Below, piece by piece: positions 14,780-23,145 of a stretch of 64,000 nt of DNA. The position numbers and the translations under genes were made by a program. The notes beneath the pieces were generated by a model. The model saw only the letters and a program-made list of their open reading frames with translations. It ran no database searches and had not been told where the DNA came from. The DNA is from an uncultured Collinsella sp. GTDB lineage: Bacteria; Actinomycetota; Coriobacteriia; Coriobacteriales; Coriobacteriaceae. The stretch is from assembly GCA_900550195.1 (NCBI GenBank), contig URRB01000005.1, positions 81,969 to 145,968 on the forward strand. The letters are read 5' to 3'. Position 1 is the first letter of the stretch. Each line of letters opens with the position of its first letter.

Positions 14780-17407
14780 ATGAGAATCGATAAGCTAGCA
14801 ATGACGTCGCGCGAGGCGCTGCAGACCGCCATGAGCACGGCCGCCGACGCGCAGGCCGGCGCGGTGGAGCCGATTCACTTACTGTCTGCCCTGCTCGGTG
14901 CCGGCGAGCGCAATATCTCCGTGATCATAGAGCGCATCGGTGCCGACCCGGCTCAGCTCGCACGCTCCACACAGGATGCCATCGACCACGCGCCCAAGGT
15001 TTCGGGCGAGGGTCAGCAGATGGGTCTGTCTAACGAGCTCGTCCGTGTCATCGAAAAGGCCGAGAAGAAGGCCACCAAGATGGGCGACAGCTTTGTGGTG
15101 ACCGAGCATCTGCTGATGGCACTTGCCGAGGACAAGGGCGAGGCGGGCCGTGTGCTGCGCGATGCCGGCGTGACCAAGGAGCGCATCGAGCAGGTCTACG
15201 AGGAGCTGCGTGGCGATGACCGCGTGACGTCTGCCGAGGACAAGACCCAGTTTGAGGCACTGGAACAGTACGGCCGCAATATCTGCGACCTTGCCCGCGC
15301 CGGCAAGCTCGACCCGGTCATCGGCCGTACCGACGAGATTCGTCGTACCATCCAGGTCCTGTCCCGTCGCACCAAGAACAACCCCGTGCTCATCGGTGAG
15401 CCGGGCGTCGGCAAGACGGCCATCGTCGAGGGCATCGCCCAGCGTATCGTGGCCGGCGACGTGCCGAGCACGCTGCGCGACCGCGACCTCATCGAGCTCG
15501 ACATGAGCGCGCTGGTCGCCGGTGCCAAGTACCGTGGTGAGTTCGAGGACCGCTTGAAGGCCGTGCTCAAGGAGGTGCAGAAGTCCGAGGGCAAGGTCAT
15601 CCTGTTCATCGATGAGCTCCACACCATCGTGGGCGCGGGTGCCACCGAGGGCTCTATGGACGCCGGCAATATCCTCAAGCCGGCGCTCGCCCGTGGCGAC
15701 CTGCATGCAATCGGCGCGACCACGCTCGACGAATACCGCAAGTACATCGAGAAGGATGCGGCGCTCGCCCGTCGTTTCCAGACCGTGATGGTCAGCGAGC
15801 CTACCGTCGAGGACACCATCTCGATCCTGCGTGGCCTCAAGGAGAAGTACGAGATCTTCCACGGCGTGCACATCACCGATAGCGCACTCGTGGCCGCCGC
15901 CGACCTCTCCGATCGCTACATCGCCGACCGCTTCCTGCCCGACAAGGCCATCGACCTGGTCGATGAAGCGGCAAGCCGCCTGCGCATGGAGCTCGACAGC
16001 ATGCCGGTCGAGATCGACGCCACCACGCGTCAGCTCACCCAGCTGCAGATCGAAGAACAGGCGCTCATGAAAGAGATCGATGACGCCTCCAAGGAGCGTC
16101 TGGAGGCCCTGCGCCAGGAGATTGCCGAGGTCCAGGAAAAGCTTAACGTGCAAAAGGCCGGTTGGCTCAACCAAAAGAACGCCATCGACCACGTGCAGGA
16201 GCTTAAGAGCCAGCTTGACGAGGCCAAGAGCGAGGAGGAGCGCGCGACGCGCAACGGCGATTTGGGTCGTGCGTCCGAGCTGCGCTACTCCGTGATTCCG
16301 GGCCTGCAGCAGCAGATTCAGGATTCCGAGGCCGCGCTCGAGGCACAAAAGCAGCAGGACGGTGAGGGCCTCAACGAACAGGTGACCTCCGATGAGATCG
16401 CCGAGGTCGTGAGCGCCTGGACCGGCGTGCCCGTGTCCAAGATGATGCAGGGCGAGCTCGACAAGCTCAAGGGCCTGGAGGGCGAGCTGCATAAGCGCGT
16501 CATCGGTCAGGACGAGGCCGTCTCCGCCGTTGCCGCGGCCGTGCGCCGCAGCCGTGCGGGTCTCTCCGATCCGGACAAGCCCATCGGCAGCTTCTTCTTC
16601 CTGGGCCCCACCGGTGTAGGCAAGACCGAGCTCGCCAAGGCGCTGGCCGAGTGCCTGTTCGATGACGAGCGCGCGCTCGTGCGTATCGACATGTCCGAAT
16701 ACATGGAGAAGTTCAGCGTCCAGCGTCTGATCGGTGCGCCCCCGGGATACGTGGGCTACGACGAGGGCGGCCAGCTCACCGAGGCCGTGCGCCGTCGCCC
16801 GTACTCCGTAATCTTGCTCGACGAGATGGAGAAGGCTCATCCTGATGTCTTCAACGTGCTGTTGCAGGTGCTCGACGACGGCCGTCTGACCGATGGCCAG
16901 GGTCGTCAGGTGTCCTTCAAGAACACGATCATCATCATGACGTCTAACGTGGGTTCCAAGGCTATCGCCGAGCTTTCCGGCAAGGACGAGGAGGAGATGC
17001 GCCATCAGGTCGACGCGGCCATGGCTCAGACCTTCCGCCCCGAGTTCCTCAACCGTATCGACGATATCGTGGTGTTCCATCCGCTCGGTATGGCGCAGAT
17101 CGAGAAGATCGTCGACATCCAGCTCGCCGACGTCCGCGCGCGTCTGGCCAAGGAGCGCATGACGCTTGCCATCACCCCGGCGGCCAAGCAGATGCTCGCC
17201 GTGGGCGGCCTGGACCCGGTCTTTGGCGCCCGTCCGCTCAAGCGTCTGGTTCAGCGCGAGGTCGTGGATGCCATCGCCGCCGCTATCATCGACGGCACGG
17301 TGCGCGAGGGCGATCAGGTGACGGTCGATGTCGACAAGGACGGTGGCTTTACCGTCGTGTGCGACAACACGCCGGCGGCCACCTACGAGGTCCCCGACGC
17401 AGAGTAA
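14780..17407 (+). CDS. clpB: Disaggregating AAA+ chaperone ClpB
   Basis: An 875-residue Hsp100 that resolves protein aggregates with DnaK. Domains in order: N-domain (to about 150), first AAA+ module with Walker A GEPGVGKTAIVEG and Walker B VILFIDELHTIVGAG, the ClpB-specific coiled-coil middle domain (about 400-520), and second AAA+ module with GPTGVGKTELAKALAE and VILLDEMEKAH, then the C-terminal D2-small domain. The middle domain separates it from ClpA/ClpC. It is monocistronic and probably in the HspR regulon. Confidence 0.97.
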   Translation: MRIDKLAMTSREALQTAMSTAADAQAGAVEPIHLLSALLGAGERNISVIIERIGADPAQLARSTQDAIDHAPKVSGEGQQMGLSNELVRVIEKAEKKATKMGDSFVVTEHLLMALAEDKGEAGRVLRDAGVTKERIEQVYEELRGDDRVTSAEDKTQFEALEQYGRNICDLARAGKLDPVIGRTDEIRRTIQVLSRRTKNNPVLIGEPGVGKTAIVEGIAQRIVAGDVPSTLRDRDLIELDMSALVAGAKYRGEFEDRLKAVLKEVQKSEGKVILFIDELHTIVGAGATEGSMDAGNILKPALARGDLHAIGATTLDEYRKYIEKDAALARRFQTVMVSEPTVEDTISILRGLKEKYEIFHGVHITDSALVAAADLSDRYIADRFLPDKAIDLVDEAASRLRMELDSMPVEIDATTRQLTQLQIEEQALMKEIDDASKERLEALRQEIAEVQEKLNVQKAGWLNQKNAIDHVQELKSQLDEAKSEEERATRNGDLGRASELRYSVIPGLQQQIQDSEAALEAQKQQDGEGLNEQVTSDEIAEVVSAWTGVPVSKMMQGELDKLKGLEGELHKRVIGQDEAVSAVAAAVRRSRAGLSDPDKPIGSFFFLGPTGVGKTELAKALAECLFDDERALVRIDMSEYMEKFSVQRLIGAPPGYVGYDEGGQLTEAVRRRPYSVILLDEMEKAHPDVFNVLLQVLDDGRLTDGQGRQVSFKNTIIIMTSNVGSKAIAELSGKDEEEMRHQVDAAMAQTFRPEFLNRIDDIVVFHPLGMAQIEKIVDIQLADVRARLAKERMTLAITPAAKQMLAVGGLDPVFGARPLKRLVQREVVDAIAAAIIDGTVREGDQVTVDVDKDGGFTVVCDNTPAATYEVPDAE

Positions 17408-17450
17408 ATTATGGGGCCGGCTTTAACCGCACCTCATCGCAAAACGCCAA

Positions 17451-17485
17451 GGGCGGCGGATCCAATCGGGTCCGCCGCCCTTTTT
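17451..17485 (+). terminator. Terminator of clpB
   Basis: GGGCGGCGGA and TCCGCCGCCC arms with a short loop, followed by T5. Confidence 0.9.
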
Positions 17486-17537
17486 CGTGCGACAATCGAT
17501 GATGTTGAGCATGAGTACATGGCAAGGAGATATGCAG

Positions 17538-17741
17538 ATGAAAGACGAGAACAAGACGCACGCACCGGTTGCTGAGGCAGCGCCCGCCGCGCCGGTCGCA
17601 CCGAAGGCTTCTCCCAAACCGGCGCCCAAGCCGCGCGACCCCTACATCCGTGCCGAGAACGAGGACGATGACGGCTACGATCCCTACAGCGATCGCCGCC
17701 CCGAGCGCGAGCCGATGTTCGAAGCCGACCCCTGGCGCTAA
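17538..17741 (+). CDS. Small proline/alanine-rich acidic-tailed protein
   Basis: A 67-residue product of unknown function: a low-complexity Ala/Pro/Lys N-terminal half (AAPAAPVAPKASPKPAPKPR) and a charged tail with DPY repeats (RDPYIRAENEDDDGYDPYSD) ending EADPWR. The ATG at 17538 is eight bases from AAGGAG; an ATG six bases earlier is too close to that site. No membrane segment. Good ribosome-binding site and no overlap support it being real, but no homolog is recognised. Confidence 0.6.
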   Translation: MKDENKTHAPVAEAAPAAPVAPKASPKPAPKPRDPYIRAENEDDDGYDPYSDRRPEREPMFEADPWR

Positions 17742-17765
17742 GTGCCACCCAAAAGGCCACCAATA

Positions 17766-17831
17766 AGTTGCGGTGAAATAGGGACTGTTTTGCGGTTTGA
17801 CCAGCAAAAACAGCCCTATTTCACCGCAACT
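17766..17831. repeat. Palindromic repeat, AGTTGCGG family, copy 2
   Basis: Arms at 17766-17791 and 17807-17831 pair over about 25 bp with one bulge. The distal AGTTGCGGTGAAATAG is identical to copy 1 at 5018, while the loop-proximal part differs. Confidence 0.78.
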
Positions 17832-17998
17832 GCGTTAGGGATTTTTCTACAGGGGGAGGGTAGTCAAAAAAGCCCCGTCCCAAATTGACTGCTCGGGGAG
17901 TCGCATTCGAGCTCGGTTGTCCTCTTAGCCACTCGATATCCTTCGGAGCAATAACGGTGATAAAACTTGCTTAAGTGTTAATCAAGCTACACACAATC

Positions 17999-18050
17999 TT
18001 GCTCTCTAATTAATCAAGAATCGGTATAATTTTGATTAGCTAGAGAGCAA
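17999..18050 (+). promoter_or_regulatory. Inverted repeat around the -10 of the DUF4143 ATPase gene
   Basis: Arms TTGCTCTCTA-N2-TAATCAA (17999-18017) and TTGATTA-N2-TAGAGAGCAA (18032-18050) flank a perfect TATAAT (18025-18030), 13 bases before the ATG. Suggests an operator or 5' hairpin controlling this gene. Confidence 0.6.
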
Positions 18051-18062
18051 AATTGGAGAATC

Positions 18063-19415
18063 ATGGCATTCAACGACTTGGTCGCCCGGAAAATAAAGGA
18101 CTTTGAACAGCAGGGGGTTCCGCGGGTCTTTGAGCGAGACCTTGATCTAGGAAATCCACAGGAGCCAAAGCGCGACAACATCGTAAATGTGATTGTGGGG
18201 GCCCGCCGTTGTGGAAAGACGTATCGCCTGTATCAGGAGATGCGGCGGCTTCAGAGCCGGGGCGTCGAGCTTGACCGGATGCTTTACTTCAATTTTGAGG
18301 ATGAGCGCTTGCGCCCGTATGAGCCATCGCTGCTGGCGGACGTGCTCGACACGTTCTATGCGCTGTATCCTGCTGCTCGAACCGAGGGCGCTTATATTTT
18401 CTTTGACGAGATCCAGGAAATTCCCGAATGGGGTGCGTTTCTGCGGCGTGTAGTCGATACGGAGAAAGCGACCGTCTATGTGACGGGATCTTCTTCTAAG
18501 ATGCTGTCCTCAGAACTTAAGAGCGAGTTCAGGGGTCGTTCTCTTGTGCGAGAGCTTTTTCCATTGAGCTTTTCGGAATACGTTCGATATAAGACGGGGA
18601 ACGTTCCCGAGCCAGATGTGACCTTTTCCCCGAGCGATGCGGCGCTGCTTCGACATCATCTGATCGGATATCTTGAACGAGGGGGATTCATCGCGACACT
18701 TGGGCAGACGCCCGCAGACGCGATTCAGCTGCTACAGGAATATGCTTCGCGAACGGTCGCCATGGACGTCGTTGAACGCTACGACGTCAAGAACCCTCGC
18801 CTGGCATCGCTGTTCCTGACGCGGTGTGTGGCATCTTCGGGACGAGAGCTGTCGGTGAACAAAGTGTATAACGAGTTCAAGAGCAGGCAGATACCCGTCA
18901 GTCGTAATTCGCTCAGCGACTTACTTGAGTATTATGAGGACGCCTACCTGTTGTTTTCTGTGCCGGAGTTCACGCGTTCACTGGCAAATAACATGCGGTC
19001 TGCGTCTAAGGTCTACGCTGTCGATCCTGCGATGTTTGGAGCATTCTCTCCCGCATCGGCATTGGACCAGGGCCAGAGGCTCGAGACCGCAGTGTTCAAT
19101 GCGCTAAGAAGAAGGACTCCCGCGGTGAGGACCGGCTCGGTCTGCCGTCTGCTGATCAAAGAGAAGAGTAAAAGCCATGAGGTGGACTTTGTTGCTGGGG
19201 ACGCACTTCTCATGCGGGCTTATAGCCTGATTCAGGTGAGCGCGGATATGGCAAGTGAGAAAACGCGCGAGCGCGAAATTGCCGCGCTTGATGCCTCGAT
19301 GGCCCAGTTCGATCTTGGCGAGTCGGCAATCGTTACCATGGATGAACAGACCGATATTCCATGCGAGCACGGTGTGGTACACGTTATGCCCGCATGGAAG
19401 TGGCTCCTTGCCTAA
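18063..19415 (+). CDS. AAA-family ATPase with DUF4143 domain
   Basis: A 450-residue protein of the archaeal-type AAA_14/DUF4143 family, common in gut anaerobes. Walker A is VGARRCGKTYRL (about residue 50) and Walker B AYIFFDEIQEIPEW; a winged-helix-like segment (VNKVYNEFKSRQIPVSRNSL) precedes the C-terminal nuclease-like DUF4143 part (SKSHEVDFVAGD). Biological role is not established for the family; defence or mobile-element roles have been suggested. It is a single gene with codon use closer to AT-rich DNA than its neighbours, hinting at transfer. Confidence 0.85.
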   Translation: MAFNDLVARKIKDFEQQGVPRVFERDLDLGNPQEPKRDNIVNVIVGARRCGKTYRLYQEMRRLQSRGVELDRMLYFNFEDERLRPYEPSLLADVLDTFYALYPAARTEGAYIFFDEIQEIPEWGAFLRRVVDTEKATVYVTGSSSKMLSSELKSEFRGRSLVRELFPLSFSEYVRYKTGNVPEPDVTFSPSDAALLRHHLIGYLERGGFIATLGQTPADAIQLLQEYASRTVAMDVVERYDVKNPRLASLFLTRCVASSGRELSVNKVYNEFKSRQIPVSRNSLSDLLEYYEDAYLLFSVPEFTRSLANNMRSASKVYAVDPAMFGAFSPASALDQGQRLETAVFNALRRRTPAVRTGSVCRLLIKEKSKSHEVDFVAGDALLMRAYSLIQVSADMASEKTREREIAALDASMAQFDLGESAIVTMDEQTDIPCEHGVVHVMPAWKWLLA

Positions 19416-19488
19416 TCATCTATGGGCCTGTGGGGTCAGGACCTCCTGGCTCCTTCATCACGGTTGGGGAGCACCTTGCTGTGCCAGG

Positions 19489-20985
19489 CTAGTCCTGGGC
19501 TTTGATGCTCGGCAGGAGAATCTGGGCGAGGTAGTCGGTCTCGAGTTTGGTCGCGGCGTCGGCCTTGCCGTCTTTGCCGACCAGCACGTTCTTGATCTGG
19601 CTATAGGTATAGCGGTTGCCGGTCGTGAGCTCGACAAGCTCAATCGCCGTATCCATGGGGTAGGTCGACACGGGGTTCTGCGTGTGCCCATTAACGGTTT
19701 GCGGAATCACGTACGGATAGACAGGGCCGCTGGCGTAGACGGTGTAGCCGTTGCCTAGGCTGACCGTGCCCAAAACCGTATCGCCGTCGTCGGGCGTAAA
19801 GGTCTCGCCATCGCGCACCGCGACGAGCGTCACGAGCGGTGTGTTGGTGTCGCCGTCCAGATAAATGCACAGCGTGTTGCCGTTCTGCCAGGTTGCGACC
19901 TTGCCATACCACTCAACCGGAATATCGAGCTGATACAGGTTCGTCGCCTTGTGCCGAGCGTCGGCATCGCGGGCGGACTGAGCCTCGCTTGCGCTTACGG
20001 CGTTGGCGGCGGCATCGCGGCGCGTAATTGCCGCCTGCTGGAGTATCTTTGCCGCGGCGGCAGAGCTCGCGCCGCCTTCTTCGGCGTACTTGGCGGCGGC
20101 ATCGATCTGGTCGTCGGTCACCGTGTCGGCTGAGGGCACCTTAAGCTTAAAGGTGGCTTGAGCGCGCAGATCCTGCCCGTCATTCTTGACCGTAACCTGG
20201 GCCTTGGTGGTCGGGACGGTGTAGATGGTGCCGTCGGCCGCGATGGGGGAGGCAGCGATGGAGAGCGTGTAATCGCCGGGCAGCAGTTTGATGCCGCGGC
20301 CGTGCTCGTCAACGTAGAGCGTTTCGCTCACGGAGGAGCCGTCAGAATCCTGACCGCTCACCTGTACGGGAATCTTGGAGCCAGTTGAGCAGTCGAGCCC
20401 CGCGGCATGTACGCCAATTTGCACCGACATCATGGTATGGGCGTTTGCGGCAACCACGGCGGCCTGCTCTTGCCGGTATCCATTCCAAGCGGCATAGCCT
20501 GCGCCGCCGGCGACAAGCGCGACGGCTACGACGCCTGCCACCATCAGGTTGCGGCGCTTGGGCGACATCTTACGGTGACGAACCTCGGCTTCGCGTGCCG
20601 AAGGAACGGACGGTAGGGGAATATCGCCCATGGCGATGGTCTCGTCCACGGCTGGTGCGGAACCCAGGCCAGGAAGCTCGCGGGTCAGCGAATCCTCGGC
20701 CGGTAAGCTGTCGAGCAAGACGGTTTCCTCGCCCGTGTCGGATTCGGGCTGGTTGCCGGCCTCGCTTTCGGTGTCTTCGTGATCTGCCTCATCCTCGGCA
20801 GGCTCAACGTCGCCTGCATCCTGATCATCGGATTGCGCCTCGGTTTCCGGCTCATCCTGCACATCAACGCCCGAATCGTCAAACGCAATCTCATCGAGTG
20901 AAATCCGGTCTAAGCTCTCCAAGGCCTCAGCGCAAGCTTCTGCATCTTGGGCCGCATCCTCTTGGCCCATCGTCTCATCTTTCAT
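19489..20985 (-). CDS. Large membrane-anchored protein with acidic cytoplasmic region
   Basis: A 498-residue protein, family not recognised. Residues 1-135 are strongly acidic (Asp/Glu/Gln) and presumably cytoplasmic; KRRNLMVAGVVAVALVAGGA near residue 145 gives a positive-inside membrane helix; the outer part contains a beta-rich segment (DEHGRGIKLLPGDYTLSIAA), an Ala-rich helix and a second folded region. The topology is seen in some actinobacterial envelope or zinc-ribbon TcaA-like proteins, but no zinc ribbon is present. The ATG at 20985 follows GGGGGA; readings from further upstream lack a ribosome-binding site. Confidence 0.65.
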   Translation of the reverse strand: MKDETMGQEDAAQDAEACAEALESLDRISLDEIAFDDSGVDVQDEPETEAQSDDQDAGDVEPAEDEADHEDTESEAGNQPESDTGEETVLLDSLPAEDSLTRELPGLGSAPAVDETIAMGDIPLPSVPSAREAEVRHRKMSPKRRNLMVAGVVAVALVAGGAGYAAWNGYRQEQAAVVAANAHTMMSVQIGVHAAGLDCSTGSKIPVQVSGQDSDGSSVSETLYVDEHGRGIKLLPGDYTLSIAASPIAADGTIYTVPTTKAQVTVKNDGQDLRAQATFKLKVPSADTVTDDQIDAAAKYAEEGGASSAAAAKILQQAAITRRDAAANAVSASEAQSARDADARHKATNLYQLDIPVEWYGKVATWQNGNTLCIYLDGDTNTPLVTLVAVRDGETFTPDDGDTVLGTVSLGNGYTVYASGPVYPYVIPQTVNGHTQNPVSTYPMDTAIELVELTTGNRYTYSQIKNVLVGKDGKADAATKLETDYLAQILLPSIKAQD

Positions 20986-21113
20986 ATATCCCCCAAGCTC
21001 AATATCGGGACAACACTGTACCCAAAAACGGGACCCCATAGAGCCGCCGTATGATTTGAAATCCGATTTTATATATGCGCATGTTTTTGAATAGATGAAT
21101 AAGACGCAACGAC

Positions 21114-21153
21114 AAAAGCCCCCGGAAAGCGAGTGAAACGCTTTCCGGGGGCT
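21114..21153 (-). terminator. Terminator of the 21222-22229 gene
   Basis: AGCCCCCGGAAAGCG arms with a seven-base loop; on the minus strand the hairpin is followed by TTTT. Confidence 0.88.
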
Positions 21154-21221
21154 CTGCGAGACATTGGATTGAAAATCCTGGCGGGCGGGCCTATGCCCAA
21201 GCGCCAACAGCGACCAACATG

Positions 21222-22229
21222 TTACTCGGCGTGAGCGTAATCAACCTTGGCGCGGCGAGCGGTGGCCTTCTCCCAATCGCTGGTGCCCTCAAAGACATCC
21301 TGCTTGTAGGGATTGCGGCCGAGCTTCTTGGCGCGGTAGGCGATGTAGATGATCGCGGCGACGTTGGCGACCAGTGCGGCGATCGAGACCGCGGTGGCGG
21401 CGCCGGGGTCGAGCGTGGAGTGGGTCACAAAGATGGACTCCTCCTGGAAGTACGGGAACACCTGGGCAAACATGCACCAAATGGCCAGCGTAAAGGCGCG
21501 GTTCTGAATCCAGCCGCCCTTGTTCCAGATAAAGGCGGCGACGGTGGGCGCCAGCAGCAGCGCAAAGCCGCAGAACCAGGAGTGGGTGGGCAGGCAGTTG
21601 TAGGTGTAGCAGAAGTTCCAGATATCGTAGGCGATGATGTAGACCCAGGTCATATCGGGCCACAGCATGTCGGTCTGGTCCTCGGAGGCGTAGACGCTCC
21701 ACCAACCGGTCATGCAGAAGATGTTGATGATACCGGCGATGCCGTTGAACACGTTGTTCCAGCCGGCCAGCTGCGTGGCGCCCTCGGAGGTGACCCAGGT
21801 GGACTGGCCTAGGACAAAGAAGTGATAGGCGCTCTCGAAGTCGGACACGACGGCGATCATGATGTTGATGGCGACGATCACAAACGGCCATGCGCGGAAC
21901 CAATGCGCCTTGCCGATCTTGCCCCACTGGTACTTAATGGCGATGAAGCCCCAGCAACCGGCCAGCGCCGCGTATACCTTGGCATAGTGGAACCAGCTGT
22001 TCTGGTACACATGGGTGGGGTTGGTGAGCGCCCACTCGGCGCCCTGTGAGACGCCGATGGCGATGGCGACGCAGTAGATGGTCATGGCCAGCGGAGCCGC
22101 GCCAAAGATGATCGCCGCGCCCAGCTTGGTGCGGCGGCCGACCTCGTTGAGCACGATCAGGCCAATAAAGACCATGGCCCAGCCGGCCCAGTGGATAAGG
22201 GTATCGCTACCCCAAACATCGAACAGCAT
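21222..22229 (-). CDS. Multipass membrane protein (possibly DUF5692)
   Basis: A 335-residue hydrophobic protein with about nine predicted membrane helices and many tryptophans and aromatics (NSWFHYAKVYAALAGCWGFI). I believe it matches the coriobacterial DUF5692 family, but this is from memory and unverified. It lies next to a TetR repressor gene and opposite a large iron-sulfur oxidoreductase, so it may belong to the same regulon as a permease or membrane subunit. AGGAGAGC precedes the ATG. Confidence 0.55.
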   Translation of the reverse strand: MLFDVWGSDTLIHWAGWAMVFIGLIVLNEVGRRTKLGAAIIFGAAPLAMTIYCVAIAIGVSQGAEWALTNPTHVYQNSWFHYAKVYAALAGCWGFIAIKYQWGKIGKAHWFRAWPFVIVAINIMIAVVSDFESAYHFFVLGQSTWVTSEGATQLAGWNNVFNGIAGIINIFCMTGWWSVYASEDQTDMLWPDMTWVYIIAYDIWNFCYTYNCLPTHSWFCGFALLLAPTVAAFIWNKGGWIQNRAFTLAIWCMFAQVFPYFQEESIFVTHSTLDPGAATAVSIAALVANVAAIIYIAYRAKKLGRNPYKQDVFEGTSDWEKATARRAKVDYAHAE

Positions 22230-22292
22230 GCTGCTCTCCTTTCACACGCCCGCGGCCCCTCTTCTGATCGCGGGCAGTTTGGCCAAATGCCG

Positions 22293-22955
22293 TCAGTCCT
22301 GGGGCATGCGCTCCGGATACTTGGCGGTATAGCCCTCGATGTGGAGTGTCGAGGCGATGATTTCCTTGACCGTCTCGTCGGGCACATCGGGGTGCGTGCG
22401 GATATACATCAAAAGACCCATGATGAGGGTGTAGAACGTTTCGTAGACATGGTCGATGCGCAGCTCGTGATGGGCGACAAAGTCCACCACGGTGGTGTCG
22501 CAGATGTACTGAGCCACGTGCTGAACCACGTTGTGCAGAAAGCCGCCGTAGAGTGCACCGCTGTTGGAGGTCAGAGTGTGCGGCAGTTCGTGGCCGCTGG
22601 CGACCAGACGCTTAAAGAGCGGGGCGACGGTGTCGAGCGCGCCCTCGATATCGCCGACGGTGCGGTTGGCATTCCACTGCTCGAGCTCGGAGATAAAACC
22701 GTCGATTGCCTCGTCCATGACGGCGGTGACGGCGGCGTCCATGTCGGCGAAGTAGTGGTAGAACAGCGAACGCGTGCAGCCGGCTCGCTTGGTCACGGCC
22801 GAGACAGATAGATGCGACACGCCCAGCTCGGAACTCACGGTGCGCACGGCGGCGAGGATCTCGCGACGGCGTTCGTCGCCCGTCAAGCGCTTTGTCGCGC
22901 TATCGGACGCAAGGGTGGCGTCGGCCACAGGGATATCTGCGAACGTGTCGTCCAT
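22293..22955 (-). CDS. TetR-family transcriptional repressor
   Basis: A 220-residue regulator. The N-terminal TetR helix-turn-helix occupies about residues 20-70 (LGVSHLSVSAVTKRAGCTRS, LFYHYFADMDAAV), followed by an all-helical ligand domain. The ATG at 22955 has AAAGGCGG eight bases upstream; an ATG at 22973 has no usable spacing. The divergent intergenic space carries two copies of a TTGAC-N5-GTCAA operator, pointing to autoregulation and control of the oxidoreductase gene. Confidence 0.9.
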   Translation of the reverse strand: MDDTFADIPVADATLASDSATKRLTGDERRREILAAVRTVSSELGVSHLSVSAVTKRAGCTRSLFYHYFADMDAAVTAVMDEAIDGFISELEQWNANRTVGDIEGALDTVAPLFKRLVASGHELPHTLTSNSGALYGGFLHNVVQHVAQYICDTTVVDFVAHHELRIDHVYETFYTLIMGLLMYIRTHPDVPDETVKEIIASTLHIEGYTAKYPERMPQD

Positions 22956-23014
22956 GCGTTTGCCGCCTTTCATCCTCTTTTGCCTGACCGTTCGCCTAAC
23001 AGTCTTGAATATTG

Positions 23015-23052
23015 TTGACGGTTCGTCAATACTATTTTTGACACAATGTCAA
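23015..23052. promoter_or_regulatory. Twin TetR operators between the repressor and oxidoreductase
   Basis: TTGACG-GTT-CGTCAA (23015-23029) and TTGACA-CAA-TGTCAA (23038-23052) are two 15-bp palindromes with a shared TTGAC/GTCAA consensus and centres 23 bp apart. Confidence 0.75.
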
Positions 23053-23145
23053 CAATGGCGGGTGAACGGCATGGGGGCATGCCCGGCCTGCAAAAAAAGA
23101 GGGGCGCCGCGGTCTCGCCGGGCTGTGGCAAGAGAAGGGACAACC

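Noticed and set aside
14879..17080. 733-codon open frame antisense to clpB
   Set aside because: Same GC-bias artefact; clpB motifs on the plus strand are complete.
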